A stretch of DNA of 64,000 nt. Source: Leptospira meyeri (GTDB taxonomy: Bacteria; Spirochaetota; Leptospiria; Leptospirales; Leptospiraceae). The stretch lies in NCBI RefSeq assembly GCF_004368965.1, contig NZ_SORO01000004.1, positions 124,001-188,000 of the forward strand, written 5' to 3'. Below the pieces are notes generated by a model. It was not told the DNA's origin. It ran no database searches and saw only the letters and a program-made list of their open reading frames with translations. This document shows positions 1-7,349 of the stretch, piece by piece. A program made the position numbers and the translations under genes. Numbering within the stretch: the first letter of the stretch is position 1; every line of letters starts with the position of its first letter.

Positions 1-467
1 AAATTCTATTTTTGGATGAACCTAGTGCCGGTGTAGATGTGGAATTGCGAAAGGATATGTGGAAGATTGTAGAATCTCTCAGGAAAAATGGTGTAACCAT
101 CATCTTAACGACTCACTACATTGAAGAAGCTGAATCCATCGCCGACCGGATTTCTGTGATCCGAAAAGGTGAGATTTTTCTTACTGAAAATAAAGATAGG
201 CTTATGAAACAGCTCGGTACCAAACAACTCCGAATTGAACTTAAAAAAAGTCTAAAACAAATTCCAAAATCTCTTTCGAAGTATGAATTGGAACTTGTTG
301 ATAACAATTCTGCTCTTGTGTTTACATATGACCGCTCTGATGATAGTAGTCTCATTACCAAACTTTTGGATGATTTGAAAAAACTAAAAATCCAATTCAG
401 CGATTTGAGTACAAAACAAAGTTCACTAGAAGAAATCTTCGTTCAATTGTTACAGGAGGCTGTATGA
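1..467 (+). CDS. ABC transporter ATP-binding protein, C-terminal part (5' end outside window)
   Basis: This is the C-terminal part of an ABC-type ATPase that would power the permease encoded directly downstream. The frame is open from base 3 and reads straight into the Walker B motif ILFLDEP, so the true start lies before the window. After Walker B come the D-loop SAGVD and the H-loop TTHYIEEAE, typical of the ABC-2 (DrrA/CcmA/YadG) exporter subfamily, then about 90 residues of variable C-terminal tail. The Walker A and signature motifs are not in view. The stop overlaps the start of the permease gene in an ATGA, indicating translational coupling. The substrate cannot be read from the sequence. 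Confidence 0.93.
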   Translation, partial: ILFLDEPSAGVDVELRKDMWKIVESLRKNGVTIILTTHYIEEAESIADRISVIRKGEIFLTENKDRLMKQLGTKQLRIELKKSLKQIPKSLSKYELELVDNNSALVFTYDRSDDSSLITKLLDDLKKLKIQFSDLSTKQSSLEEIFVQLLQEAV

Positions 468-1225
468 ATTTTTACGCAATCACGTCAATTTATCGATTCG
501 AAATGGCAAGAACCTTTCGTACACTTTTACAAAGCATTGCATCCCCTGTCCTTTCCACTTCTTTGTATTTTATTGTTTTTGGATCGGCAATCGGATCCAG
601 AATCCAAGAGATTGATGGAATCCATTACGGAAGTTTCATTGTTCCAGGTCTTGTGATGTTATCACTACTCACGGAAAGTATTTCGAACGCTTCCTTTGGA
701 ATTTATTTTCCAAAGTTCAATGGAACTATTTATGAAATCCTTTCTGCACCAGTTACGATGTGGGAAGTCGTGATTGGATATGTGGGTGCTGCGGCCACAA
801 AGTCTTTAATGTTGGGAGTGCTTATGCTCATTACGGCTTCCTTTTTTGTGCCAATTCGTATTGATCATCCCATCTTAATGGTGTTTTTTCTTGTGCTAAC
901 CTGCATTAGTTTTAGTTTATTTGGGTTTGTGATTGGGATTTGGGCGGATAGTTTTGAAAAACTCCAAATGATTCCTATGCTTGTCATCACGCCACTTGTA
1001 TTCCTCGGAGGAAGTTTTTATTCCATCCAAATGTTACCACCATTCTGGCAAAAATTAAGTATGTTTAACCCAGTGTTGTATTTGGTGAGTGGGTTTCGTT
1101 ACAGTTTTTTTGAAAGGGCGGATGTCGCACTTTCCGTTAGTATTTCGATGATTCTTGTGTTTTTGACAGTTTGTTTGACTGTGACTTGGCTTATTTTTAG
1201 AACAGGATATAAAATCAAAAATTAA
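464..1225 (+). CDS. ABC-2 type transporter permease
   Basis: Integral inner-membrane permease of 253 residues, the partner of the ATPase whose end it overlaps by 4 nt. About six hydrophobic helices are visible. The ABC-2 family hallmark [13 protein letters not shown] sits near residue 185, followed by the typical PPFW and [13 protein letters not shown] segments. Family knowledge (YadH/DrrB/NodJ type) suggests export of a lipid, polysaccharide or drug-like molecule; there is no neighbour that names the cargo. Transcription probably ends at the two hairpins just downstream. Confidence 0.92.
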   Translation: MNFYAITSIYRFEMARTFRTLLQSIASPVLSTSLYFIVFGSAIGSRIQEIDGIHYGSFIVPGLVMLSLLTESISNASFGIYFPKFNGTIYEILSAPVTMWEVVIGYVGAAATKSLMLGVLMLITASFFVPIRIDHPILMVFFLVLTCISFSLFGFVIGIWADSFEKLQMIPMLVITPLVFLGGSFYSIQMLPPFWQKLSMFNPVLYLVSGFRYSFFERADVALSVSISMILVFLTVCLTVTWLIFRTGYKIKN

Positions 1226-1226
1226 A

Positions 1227-1269
1227 GATTCAAACGATAGTTTGTTAAATTTCAATTTGAATCATTTTT
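1227..1269 (+). terminator. Hairpin followed by T-run behind ABC permease
   Basis: GATTCAAA (1227-1234) pairs perfectly with TTTGAATC (1256-1263) and is followed by ATTTTTA. It starts 2 nt after the permease stop. The 21-nt loop is large, so on its own it is a weak intrinsic terminator; it stands in tandem with the much stronger hairpin at 1271-1304. Confidence 0.5.
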
Positions 1270-1270
1270 A

Positions 1271-1315
1271 TAATCTAAGGATTTAAAAAAAAATCCTTAG
1301 ATTAATTGATTTTTT
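1271..1315 (+). terminator. Strong 14-bp hairpin between convergent permease and sco genes
   Basis: A perfect 14-bp inverted repeat (1271-1284 with 1291-1304, loop AAAAAA) contains the core CTAAGGATT/AATCCTTAG. On the plus strand it is followed by ATTGATTTTTT, fitting an intrinsic terminator for the ABC operon. The right arm contains the stop codon of the minus-strand SCO gene (TAA, complement of 1302-1304), so it may also protect or end that transcript, although the minus side lacks a clear T-run after the stem. Confidence 0.75.
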
Positions 1316-2039
1316 CTCTCAGTTTACGCAAATCTTCCACTAACCTCTGTATATCGCCAGTTCCTTTGGCCCGGTAGATTCCTCGTAAAAATCGGTTTTT
1401 ATCAAATAAAAAAATATTTTCAGTATGAACAAATTCATACTTACTTCGTTCAACAGAAAATCCTTCCATTTCCGCACCGCAAGTTCCCTTGGCAAAATCT
1501 TCGATCATAGAATCCTTACCTGTAAAAAAACTCCAATTTGGGTTTTTGATCTGATAGGTTTTTCTATAGTTTTGCAAAACAGGGACAGTATCTTCTTTCG
1601 AATTAATCGAAATGGAAAAAATTTTAAGATCGGTAAACTCTGAAAAAATTGGTTCTATTTCGATTAGGTTTCTTGTGATTAAAGGACAAATCCCACGACA
1701 AGTCGCATAGAAGAATACAACCAAATGTTCGCTAGGTGCCCAATCCTTGGGGAGAATTGTTTTCCCTGTATGTTCTATTAGTTCCAGTGTATTTGGAACT
1801 CTTTTTAAATTGGGATCCTTTTCTGGATTTTCTGTCCATACTGGGTCAAAATCTTTTCCTGAAAAATAAGGTAGTATACTTGGATTTGGAGTTGGTTCTG
1901 AAGGTCTGCAGTTCAGATTTACCAAACAAATGACCAATAGAAATAACACTCGGGCCCAGGTTGGATAATTGCCTTTTTGTTGGTTTTTTTTTCTATAGGA
2001 TTGTTTGGAAGTATTTGGATTCAGAAACAATGAATTCAT
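1302..2039 (-). CDS. SCO1/SenC family copper chaperone, probable lipoprotein
   Basis: Thioredoxin-fold protein of the SCO1/SenC family, which delivers copper to or reduces the CuA site of cytochrome c oxidase from the periplasmic side of the inner membrane. The CxxxC metal-binding pair is present (ATCRGICPL, about residue 113), as is the conserved later His (FVHTENIFLFD). A long N-terminus of about 30 residues precedes a hydrophobic stretch ending LVNLNC, a possible spirochaetal lipobox. The start is fixed by a 4-nt ATGA overlap with the upstream MORN-like gene. It is the third gene of a YHYH-MORN-SCO operon and is distinct from the second SCO gene in the cox operon at 31934. Confidence 0.88.
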   Translation of the reverse strand: MNSLFLNPNTSKQSYRKKNQQKGNYPTWARVLFLLVICLVNLNCRPSEPTPNPSILPYFSGKDFDPVWTENPEKDPNLKRVPNTLELIEHTGKTILPKDWAPSEHLVVFFYATCRGICPLITRNLIEIEPIFSEFTDLKIFSISINSKEDTVPVLQNYRKTYQIKNPNWSFFTGKDSMIEDFAKGTCGAEMEGFSVERSKYEFVHTENIFLFDKNRFLRGIYRAKGTGDIQRLVEDLRKLREKIN

Positions 2040-2584
2040 GGAAGTTTTTTTTCATCCTCGGGAATGGGATCGCAAAGTTTACTTCCTGGTCTTCCAAAAC
2101 TTTCCCCTGTTTCCAGAAACACATGGTTCAAATAAATTTGTCCACGTTTGTTCCATTTTTTAGAAACTTTAGGTTTTCCAGAATCGTAGAATGTCTGATA
2201 GGTGGCAATTTGACCATTGTCAAAATAGTCGAAAAATTCACCTATAGGTTTACCATTTTCAAATTCGGATTTTTGCCGTAAGTTACCATTTTCAAAATAA
2301 CTAATTTGTTTTCCGTGTTTTTGCCCATATCGAACGTTTCTTTCTTCTATTAGAGTTCCATTTTCTTTTTTTGCCGTATAACGACCGTGAGGAACCCCTT
2401 TGTAATATTCTGTTTCATAGATTTCAGAAAGAAATGGATTTTTTTGAATCAAAATTCCCGTCAGTGGTTTTCCTTGGTAGAGAAGGAAATGATTGGAATC
2501 TTCCGAAAGTCCCTTGTCCCCTGCTTCCACGCGAATAGGGGAGCAAAAAACGAAAGTGAATTGGAAAATGAAGGAGATGAGAAT
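2036..2584 (-). CDS. MORN/YwqK-type repeat lipoprotein, non-canonical start
   Basis: The protein has repeated short motifs of the MORN/YwqK type (GVPHGRY, GQKHGKQISYFENG, GKPIGEFFDYFDNG) that build a beta-hairpin ladder. The longest ATG/GTG/TTG-initiated frame starts at a GTG at 2530, but the frame is open upstream and encodes LISFIFQFTFVFC, an obvious lipoprotein signal peptide with its Cys. No ATG, GTG or TTG begins that longer frame; an AGGAG lies just before an ATT at 2584, which I use as a provisional start. An out-of-frame ATG sits at 2588. It lies 25 nt behind the YHYH gene and overlaps sco by 4 nt, so the three are an operon. The function of this protein is unknown. Confidence 0.7.
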   Translation of the reverse strand: MLISFIFQFTFVFCSPIRVEAGDKGLSEDSNHFLLYQGKPLTGILIQKNPFLSEIYETEYYKGVPHGRYTAKKENGTLIEERNVRYGQKHGKQISYFENGNLRQKSEFENGKPIGEFFDYFDNGQIATYQTFYDSGKPKVSKKWNKRGQIYLNHVFLETGESFGRPGSKLCDPIPEDEKKLP

Positions 2585-2609
2585 CCATCTCCTAATAGTA
2601 GAGCGAGTG

Positions 2610-3524
2610 TTAATTGGAAACTGTCCCCGGGGTTCCGTGGAAGTTGGAACCGATCAAGGTGTTAATTCCTGCAGTAGCATCATTCGCATAGTGGTAATGA
2701 TAGATTCCGCCTGGGAAAAGTAGAGTTGCAGCAGTGTGACCATGATTTGTATCTAGTGGCGGACCGACAGTTCCTGGAACATTGTCATCAGCAGTGGAAG
2801 CGGTGTTATTATCACAATGTAAACCATAAACAGGAAATCCATCGATCAATACGCCAATCAAATTTGCATTGTTATTTGTTACATTGAGGGGTTGCGAATG
2901 GTGGTGGTAAACTCCAGAACTTTGTGGGTGTCCGTTGAATTTATCAAAGGTTTGCGCTTCCGTTGCGAGTGTGTCTCCTGGTGCCGCTGCATTGTTGAAG
3001 ATGGCAAGGCCATTCACAGTAATCCCTACAGAAGCATAACCGCTTTGAGTTCCCACAAGAGTTCCTGACTTTGCGGCAGGAGAACTAGGGATGGTATAAA
3101 CCAAACACTGAGATGCAATTTGGTTGTTTCCAGCGGATTTTTGTCCACCAGCCAGTGCTTCATACATTGGAGAGGAACTTCCAAAATAAAAACTCTTATT
3201 ATTGGGAATGTTTTGTGACCGGAATACATAATTAGAACCAGAAACAGATCCTACTGAGCACTTAAAGTTATTTCGTATCCAAGCTGGTAAATCAGCTGAC
3301 ATAGAAGAAGTCATTCCTGTGATACAATCTGTGTTTGTATCCAATGTCGCAGTAGAGTTGACAACAGTGGTTCCAGTGAATGCAGCGTTTGCACAAATTT
3401 TTGTCGCAGCAGCAGCTAACAAAAGCAAGGTTTCTTCGTCGGAATCTGATTTAGGTTTGCAAAGCGACAAAGAAAAACCGATGAGCAGGAGGATGGAAAA
3501 AGTGCGAAAGTTTGGAACCGGCAT
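2610..3524 (-). CDS. YHYH domain lipoprotein
   Basis: Secreted lipoprotein of about 304 residues. The signal peptide ends in the lipobox LSLC near residue 22. The C-terminal half carries the YHYH family pattern: VYHHHSQPL, then a HC-containing stretch, then HGHTAATL and IYHYHY near the end. The spaced histidines suggest metal binding, but the family has no firmly assigned activity. I prefer the ATG at 3524 over a TTG two codons upstream. The gene leads an operon with a MORN lipoprotein and a SCO1 copper chaperone, which points to a role in periplasmic or surface metal (perhaps copper) handling; that is inference from context. Confidence 0.82.
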   Translation of the reverse strand: MPVPNFRTFSILLLIGFSLSLCKPKSDSDEETLLLLAAAATKICANAAFTGTTVVNSTATLDTNTDCITGMTSSMSADLPAWIRNNFKCSVGSVSGSNYVFRSQNIPNNKSFYFGSSSPMYEALAGGQKSAGNNQIASQCLVYTIPSSPAAKSGTLVGTQSGYASVGITVNGLAIFNNAAAPGDTLATEAQTFDKFNGHPQSSGVYHHHSQPLNVTNNNANLIGVLIDGFPVYGLHCDNNTASTADDNVPGTVGPPLDTNHGHTAATLLFPGGIYHYHYANDATAGINTLIGSNFHGTPGTVSN

Positions 3525-3619
3525 AGTCAAAACAAATTAGAATGATTCTTAATGTTGTCAAGAAGTTCATGACAGAGTTGCTTTGTCCTTTTTATGCGTA
3601 CAAGTCCGATGATATAAGC

Positions 3620-4009
3620 TTAATAGATCTTTAAAAGTTCTACTTCAAAAATTAGAGTGGAATCTGGTGGAATGTTTCCTACTTTCTTACTTCCATAACC
3701 AAGTTCCGGTGGGATGATGAGTTTGCGTTTGCCACCGACTCGCATGCCTTTGACCCCTTTGTCCCAACCTTTTACAACTTCTCCGGCTCCCAAGTTGAAT
3801 TCAAAAGGTCGGTTTCGATCACGAGAACTGTCGAACTTAGTTCCGTTAGTCAATCTTCCTACATAGTGAACTGTGACATAGGATCCAGAAAAAGCTTCCT
3901 CTCCTTTTCCCACAACAAGATCGATGATTTGGAAGTCCTTCTCTGCTGATTGGATGGGAGGTACCAAAGTTAAAAGGAAAAATAAGACGGTTCGGATGCA
4001 GGTCTTCAT
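3620..4009 (-). CDS. FKBP-type peptidyl-prolyl cis-trans isomerase, secreted
   Basis: A single-domain FKBP of about 129 residues that catalyses proline isomerisation during protein folding, here in the periplasm. The core is complete: VTVHYVGRL, FDSSRDRNRPFEF, VVKGWDKGVKGMRVGGKRKL and IPPELGYG. I start at the ATG at 4009 because it gives a clean signal peptide (KTCIRTVLFFLLTLVPP, cleavage after QSA); an in-frame ATG 13 codons upstream (4048) would put a charged tail before it. It runs with the YHYH operon but is separated from it by about 95 nt, and diverges from the small gene at 4093. Confidence 0.93.
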   Translation of the reverse strand: MKTCIRTVLFFLLTLVPPIQSAEKDFQIIDLVVGKGEEAFSGSYVTVHYVGRLTNGTKFDSSRDRNRPFEFNLGAGEVVKGWDKGVKGMRVGGKRKLIIPPELGYGSKKVGNIPPDSTLIFEVELLKIY

Positions 4010-4092
4010 ACGTAGTGAAAGGTTCCAAGATTTGGATTTCTTTGCCAATGAAAAAAACTGTTCTTAAGTGAATCCTATTTTAGAATAACCAA

Positions 4093-4407
4093 ATGTTTCA
4101 CGAGTTTATTTTCTATTGTAGGGAACTGGAATCCTTTCTATTCAGAAACCAAATCCAAGAATTTAAGGAGGGGGATCATGATAGTTTTTTTGCTGAAGAA
4201 ATGCTTCGTTACATTCAAACAGAATCCTTAAAGATCCCTCAGTCAGAAAAGCAAAAATACCCAAGTTTGCCTTGGGACAAAATTGATACTCTTTGGCAAA
4301 AGGATTTAGCCCGGGCCTATGATTACATTGATTTAAAAATGTTGTATTATATCTGTGCTTACGAAATTCCCAAAATTACGAAAACAATCAAATTGGAAAC
4401 CCGCTAA
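4093..4407 (+). CDS. Degenerate HepT/DUF86-like protein
   Basis: A 104-residue all-helical protein. Its order of elements follows the HepT (DUF86) toxin family: an N-terminal helix pair, then KQKYPSLPWDKI (compare family RYPEIPWREI), then a helix and YDYIDLKMLYYICAYEIPKI (compare HEYFGIDLEIVWEIVQNDLP). The HEPN RNase signature RX4HXY is lost: at that place the sequence reads WQKDLARAY. No MntA/MNT nucleotidyltransferase antitoxin gene is adjacent. I infer a catalytically dead relic or a re-used HEPN fold. The family call rests on motif layout seen by eye and needs a profile search. Confidence 0.5.
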   Translation: MFHEFIFYCRELESFLFRNQIQEFKEGDHDSFFAEEMLRYIQTESLKIPQSEKQKYPSLPWDKIDTLWQKDLARAYDYIDLKMLYYICAYEIPKITKTIKLETR

Positions 4408-4414
4408 CAAGGAT

Positions 4415-5548
4415 TTAGGCTGCGGATTTCCCATTATTTTTAATGATTTCGATATTCTCTTCGAAGCGAACTTTTTCAGCATAGGTTCGTTTTCCGGAGA
4501 ATTCCACACCCACAAGTAAGTCTCCGGAATCTTCTTTTTTTGCCCATGCAATTTTACCAAAAAAACGAAATGGAGTTTGAAGTTTAAAAACCAGTTCTAA
4601 CAAAATTCCTTTTTGTTTGGGAAGTGTCTCCACCAAACTACTATTTGCAATTCGAAGTTTTAATCCAGTGGCAGACAGATCCAAAACAGGAAATTTTTCG
4701 ACTGTGGTCATTAGATTGGCATCTTTGATCCTTTCGATCATCTCTGAAATTTGTGTTTGGTAAAAAATCAAATCTTCATCGGTGATAAATTTATCTTTTG
4801 TTTGTAACCAGTAATATCCAATGGGAATGATTTCTTCTAATTCGTTTTTATAAAGAATGGGTAGAATGAGTTCGGATTTTATTTTTTTATCTCTAGCAAC
4901 CATTGCGAGTTTTTCAACTTGTTCTTCAATTTCATCTTCATAATTGATAAAACCTTCTGCATCGAAACGATAACTATCCGCATTTGTTGCATCTTTGATA
5001 AAAAGAATTTTGTGACTTGATTTTACAACGTCAAACTTTCGTTCTAATCCTGATTTGAAAATATCCATCGTTCCTGGTTCACCGGATCTAACCACCATCC
5101 GTTTGCGATAGTCTTCAAAGTTTACTCGCACAAGAGTCGGTATATTAAACATATTGGCTTCAATAATGGTTTTGGAACTGACGATATTCGTTACGTTGAC
5201 AAGTCCTTCTTCTGTAATTGTAAAACGTGGATTTAATCTTTCCTTTTTTGCAATGAGAACTTTATCTACATGAATTTGGATTTTATGTGGCGAAAGTTGT
5301 TTTACAAAAGTGCAATGAAGTTCTAAGTATCGTGCCAAAAGTTTAGAAAGGATAAAGGTTGAACCTTGGGTGAGCGGCCAAACTTCAGACCAATCAACAA
5401 CAATCTCTTCTCCACCAGGTAATTCCTGTGTGACGGTCATGGTTTGGGTTTGCCCATTCCAATTTGATTTCATTTCTTGATTCATGAGATAGTGTAAGAT
5501 CACATGGTGCTTTTGCTCTTTCCCTGTGATTTGATCCATTGGTCGCAT
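4415..5548 (-). CDS. DUF1577-like protein with C-terminal PilZ-like domain
   Basis: A cytoplasmic protein of 377 residues without signal peptide. The C-terminal 90 residues resemble PilZ: DLSATGLKLRI, LLELVFKL, FFGKIAWAKK and LLVGVEFSG, in the usual order. The N-terminal RxxxR c-di-GMP motif of classical PilZ is not evident, though the region before it (about 200-270) contains many charged residues. The N-terminal two thirds resemble the Leptospira-restricted DUF1577 family as I recall it. A role in c-di-GMP or stress signalling would be inference only. It is convergent with the HepT-like gene, with 7 nt between stops. Confidence 0.6.
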   Translation of the reverse strand: MRPMDQITGKEQKHHVILHYLMNQEMKSNWNGQTQTMTVTQELPGGEEIVVDWSEVWPLTQGSTFILSKLLARYLELHCTFVKQLSPHKIQIHVDKVLIAKKERLNPRFTITEEGLVNVTNIVSSKTIIEANMFNIPTLVRVNFEDYRKRMVVRSGEPGTMDIFKSGLERKFDVVKSSHKILFIKDATNADSYRFDAEGFINYEDEIEEQVEKLAMVARDKKIKSELILPILYKNELEEIIPIGYYWLQTKDKFITDEDLIFYQTQISEMIERIKDANLMTTVEKFPVLDLSATGLKLRIANSSLVETLPKQKGILLELVFKLQTPFRFFGKIAWAKKEDSGDLLVGVEFSGKRTYAEKVRFEENIEIIKNNGKSAA

Positions 5549-5648
5549 AGCTAAATTCCGAGTTTCATATTAGGATTTTCGGAAATAAATTTCCGTTCCT
5601 ATGGAAAGTAAAGATGAGACTCGTATCTTTGGCAAGAAAAAGGAAAGT

Positions 5649-6209
5649 TTAAAGTAAGAGCAGGTGTTTTTTTTCTGTTAATTCATAACAGAAACGAATC
5701 CATGAAAAATAATTTTGTAAGTGTGAATACTCGGGAAGGTACTGAAGTAAAAATGCTTCGCAACGTTTCTCACGTTCAAAATATTTTTTTTCCATCATGA
5801 TGGTTAGATCATTCAGAGTTTTTTCGTATATGTCAGCATCCATGTAACCATCTTGTAAGGCCTTTTTAAGGAATGTACATTTTTCATTCCACTCTAATGG
5901 GGAAAGTACTGAAATCGTTTCTAACTCCAACCAAAACTCTTTGAGTTCGCGTTCAAACTTTGGAACTTCCTTTTTTATATTTTCGCATTTGTGAAAGAGT
6001 GTACGGAGGTGGCTTGTCGCAAACCCATCGATTTCGGAGACATGCCCATCCCAAAGTCCATGGTATACCTTGGGAAAAGAAAAGGTGAACATTGGTCCCA
6101 CATAAGGACAAATCAAATCAAGTTGGTAGGCTCCCTTGGAATTCAACTGGAGAGATCCTTTGACAAGGATTCCGTTTACGTTTGTCTCCAAAGTTTTAAT
6201 GCCGAGCAT
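5649..6209 (-). CDS. Hypothetical protein, 186 aa
   Basis: I do not recognise this protein. It has no signal peptide or membrane helix. The first 50 residues look like beta strands (VNGILVKGSLQL, YQLDLICPYVGPMFTFSF), the rest like amphipathic helices rich in Glu and Lys, ending ELTEKKHLLLL. The ATG at 6209 is chosen over a TTG four codons upstream; neither has a strong ribosome-binding site. It follows the DUF1577-like gene on the same strand with 100 nt between them. Confidence 0.7.
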   Translation of the reverse strand: MLGIKTLETNVNGILVKGSLQLNSKGAYQLDLICPYVGPMFTFSFPKVYHGLWDGHVSEIDGFATSHLRTLFHKCENIKKEVPKFERELKEFWLELETISVLSPLEWNEKCTFLKKALQDGYMDADIYEKTLNDLTIMMEKKYFEREKRCEAFLLQYLPEYSHLQNYFSWIRFCYELTEKKHLLLL

Positions 6210-6388
6210 ACTATTATTCAATTGCTTATGTAGTGAAATTTATTGTATGAAGGAAATATTTTTTCCCAAAATTTGAAATTTGCTTTCGATCGGATGTCAA
6301 TGTTTGGCGATTCCCCTAAAGTTAGATTTCTCGCTCTTTTTTAGAATAGTTTTTTGCAACCGAAACTGGGTTGAAGGACTCTGACATT

Positions 6389-7333
6389 ATGGTGTCGAAA
6401 GAATTTTCTAGTAAATCTCCTAACCAATCCAAACTTCCCAAGGCAAAAGGGGCGAAACGAGCCTTACTGGTCGAAGGGGGAGGGATGAAAGGAGCATTTT
6501 CTGGCGGAGTTTTGTATGCTTGGAACAGGTTCTTACGACCGAATTACTTTGATTTGGTGGTTGGCGTTTCCTCCGGCGCTTGTGCGGCTGCCTATTATGT
6601 ATCAATGCCGAAAGAAGAACCTGTCAAAAGCGAAAAAGCGTTGGCCGTTTGGTACAGAGACTTATCGGGAAGAAAACTTATTTCATTTTTGCATCCCTTT
6701 CAAGGTAAAACTTTACTCAATCAAGAATACTTAATCGATTTTATCTTCCGTAAAAAAGTCCGATTGGAATCAGAAACTTTAGATCGTAAAAATGTTCCTC
6801 ATTTTGCCATTGCAGTAAGTAATCTCCATACTCATTCAATTGAGTACATCAAAGCCACTTCTTCGAACGTTTTTGATTTATTAAAAGCAGCAACTTCGTT
6901 ACCGATTGCAACTCGCGGAAAACATTGGTTAGATGGAAAGTTATATTCAGATGCTGCGATTTTGAATCCACTTCCAATTCAAGATATCATCGAAGCTGGT
7001 TATAAAGAAATTGTGGTGATTATGAATTCACCAATTCGACATATATCGGGTCCGCTCACGCGTCTCACAAGTTTACTTGCGTTTCCAAAACACCGAACCA
7101 TTCGTAAGTTAATGCGTAAACTCCATCATTTCCATTTTAACATTGCACGAGAAATTGTGGTGAAACCTCCTCGCGGAGTAAAGATCATTACTGTGGCTCC
7201 CGATGCACCTTTACCAGTCAAACTTACCACAACCATTCGGACAAAATTATATAAAACAGTCCTTCTTGGTGCTAAAAAAGGTGAAGATGCCTTGCAGAGA
7301 ATTTTGAAACGAAAGTTTAAAAAACAAAAATAA
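6389..7333 (+). CDS. Patatin-like phospholipase
   Basis: A bacterial patatin-family lipid acyl hydrolase of 314 residues. The oxyanion-hole motif is VEGGGMKGAFSGG (about residue 30), the nucleophile elbow is GVSSGAC, and the catalytic Asp of the Ser-Asp dyad is in LYSDAAILNPLPI, where the usual DGG/DGA reads DAA. No signal peptide is present, so it probably acts inside the cell on membrane lipids. I choose the ATG at 6389 (AAGGA 10 nt upstream) over an in-frame TTG at 6371. The C-terminal tail is very basic (ILKRKFKKQK), which would favour membrane contact. Confidence 0.88.
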   Translation: MVSKEFSSKSPNQSKLPKAKGAKRALLVEGGGMKGAFSGGVLYAWNRFLRPNYFDLVVGVSSGACAAAYYVSMPKEEPVKSEKALAVWYRDLSGRKLISFLHPFQGKTLLNQEYLIDFIFRKKVRLESETLDRKNVPHFAIAVSNLHTHSIEYIKATSSNVFDLLKAATSLPIATRGKHWLDGKLYSDAAILNPLPIQDIIEAGYKEIVVIMNSPIRHISGPLTRLTSLLAFPKHRTIRKLMRKLHHFHFNIAREIVVKPPRGVKIITVAPDAPLPVKLTTTIRTKLYKTVLLGAKKGEDALQRILKRKFKKQK

Positions 7334-7349
7334 AAGTAAATCTTTTATT
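7329..7349. terminator. AT-rich hairpin spanning both convergent stop codons
   Basis: AATAAAAG (7329-7336) and CTTTTATT (7342-7349) form a perfect 8-bp stem with a 5-nt loop. The stop codons of the patatin gene (7331-7333) and of the propeller lipoprotein gene (complement of 7345-7347) both lie inside the stem. It has only one G-C pair, so it is at best a weak bidirectional terminator. Confidence 0.35.

Noticed and set aside
2036..2530. GTG at 2530 as start of the MORN-type protein
   Set aside because: There is no ribosome-binding site before it, and it removes an obvious signal peptide with lipobox Cys that is in frame just upstream.
3534..3561. TTGACA-like promoter for the YHYH gene on the minus strand
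   Set aside because: The -10 match (TAATTT) would place the transcript start at the start codon; without evidence for a leaderless message I do not list it.
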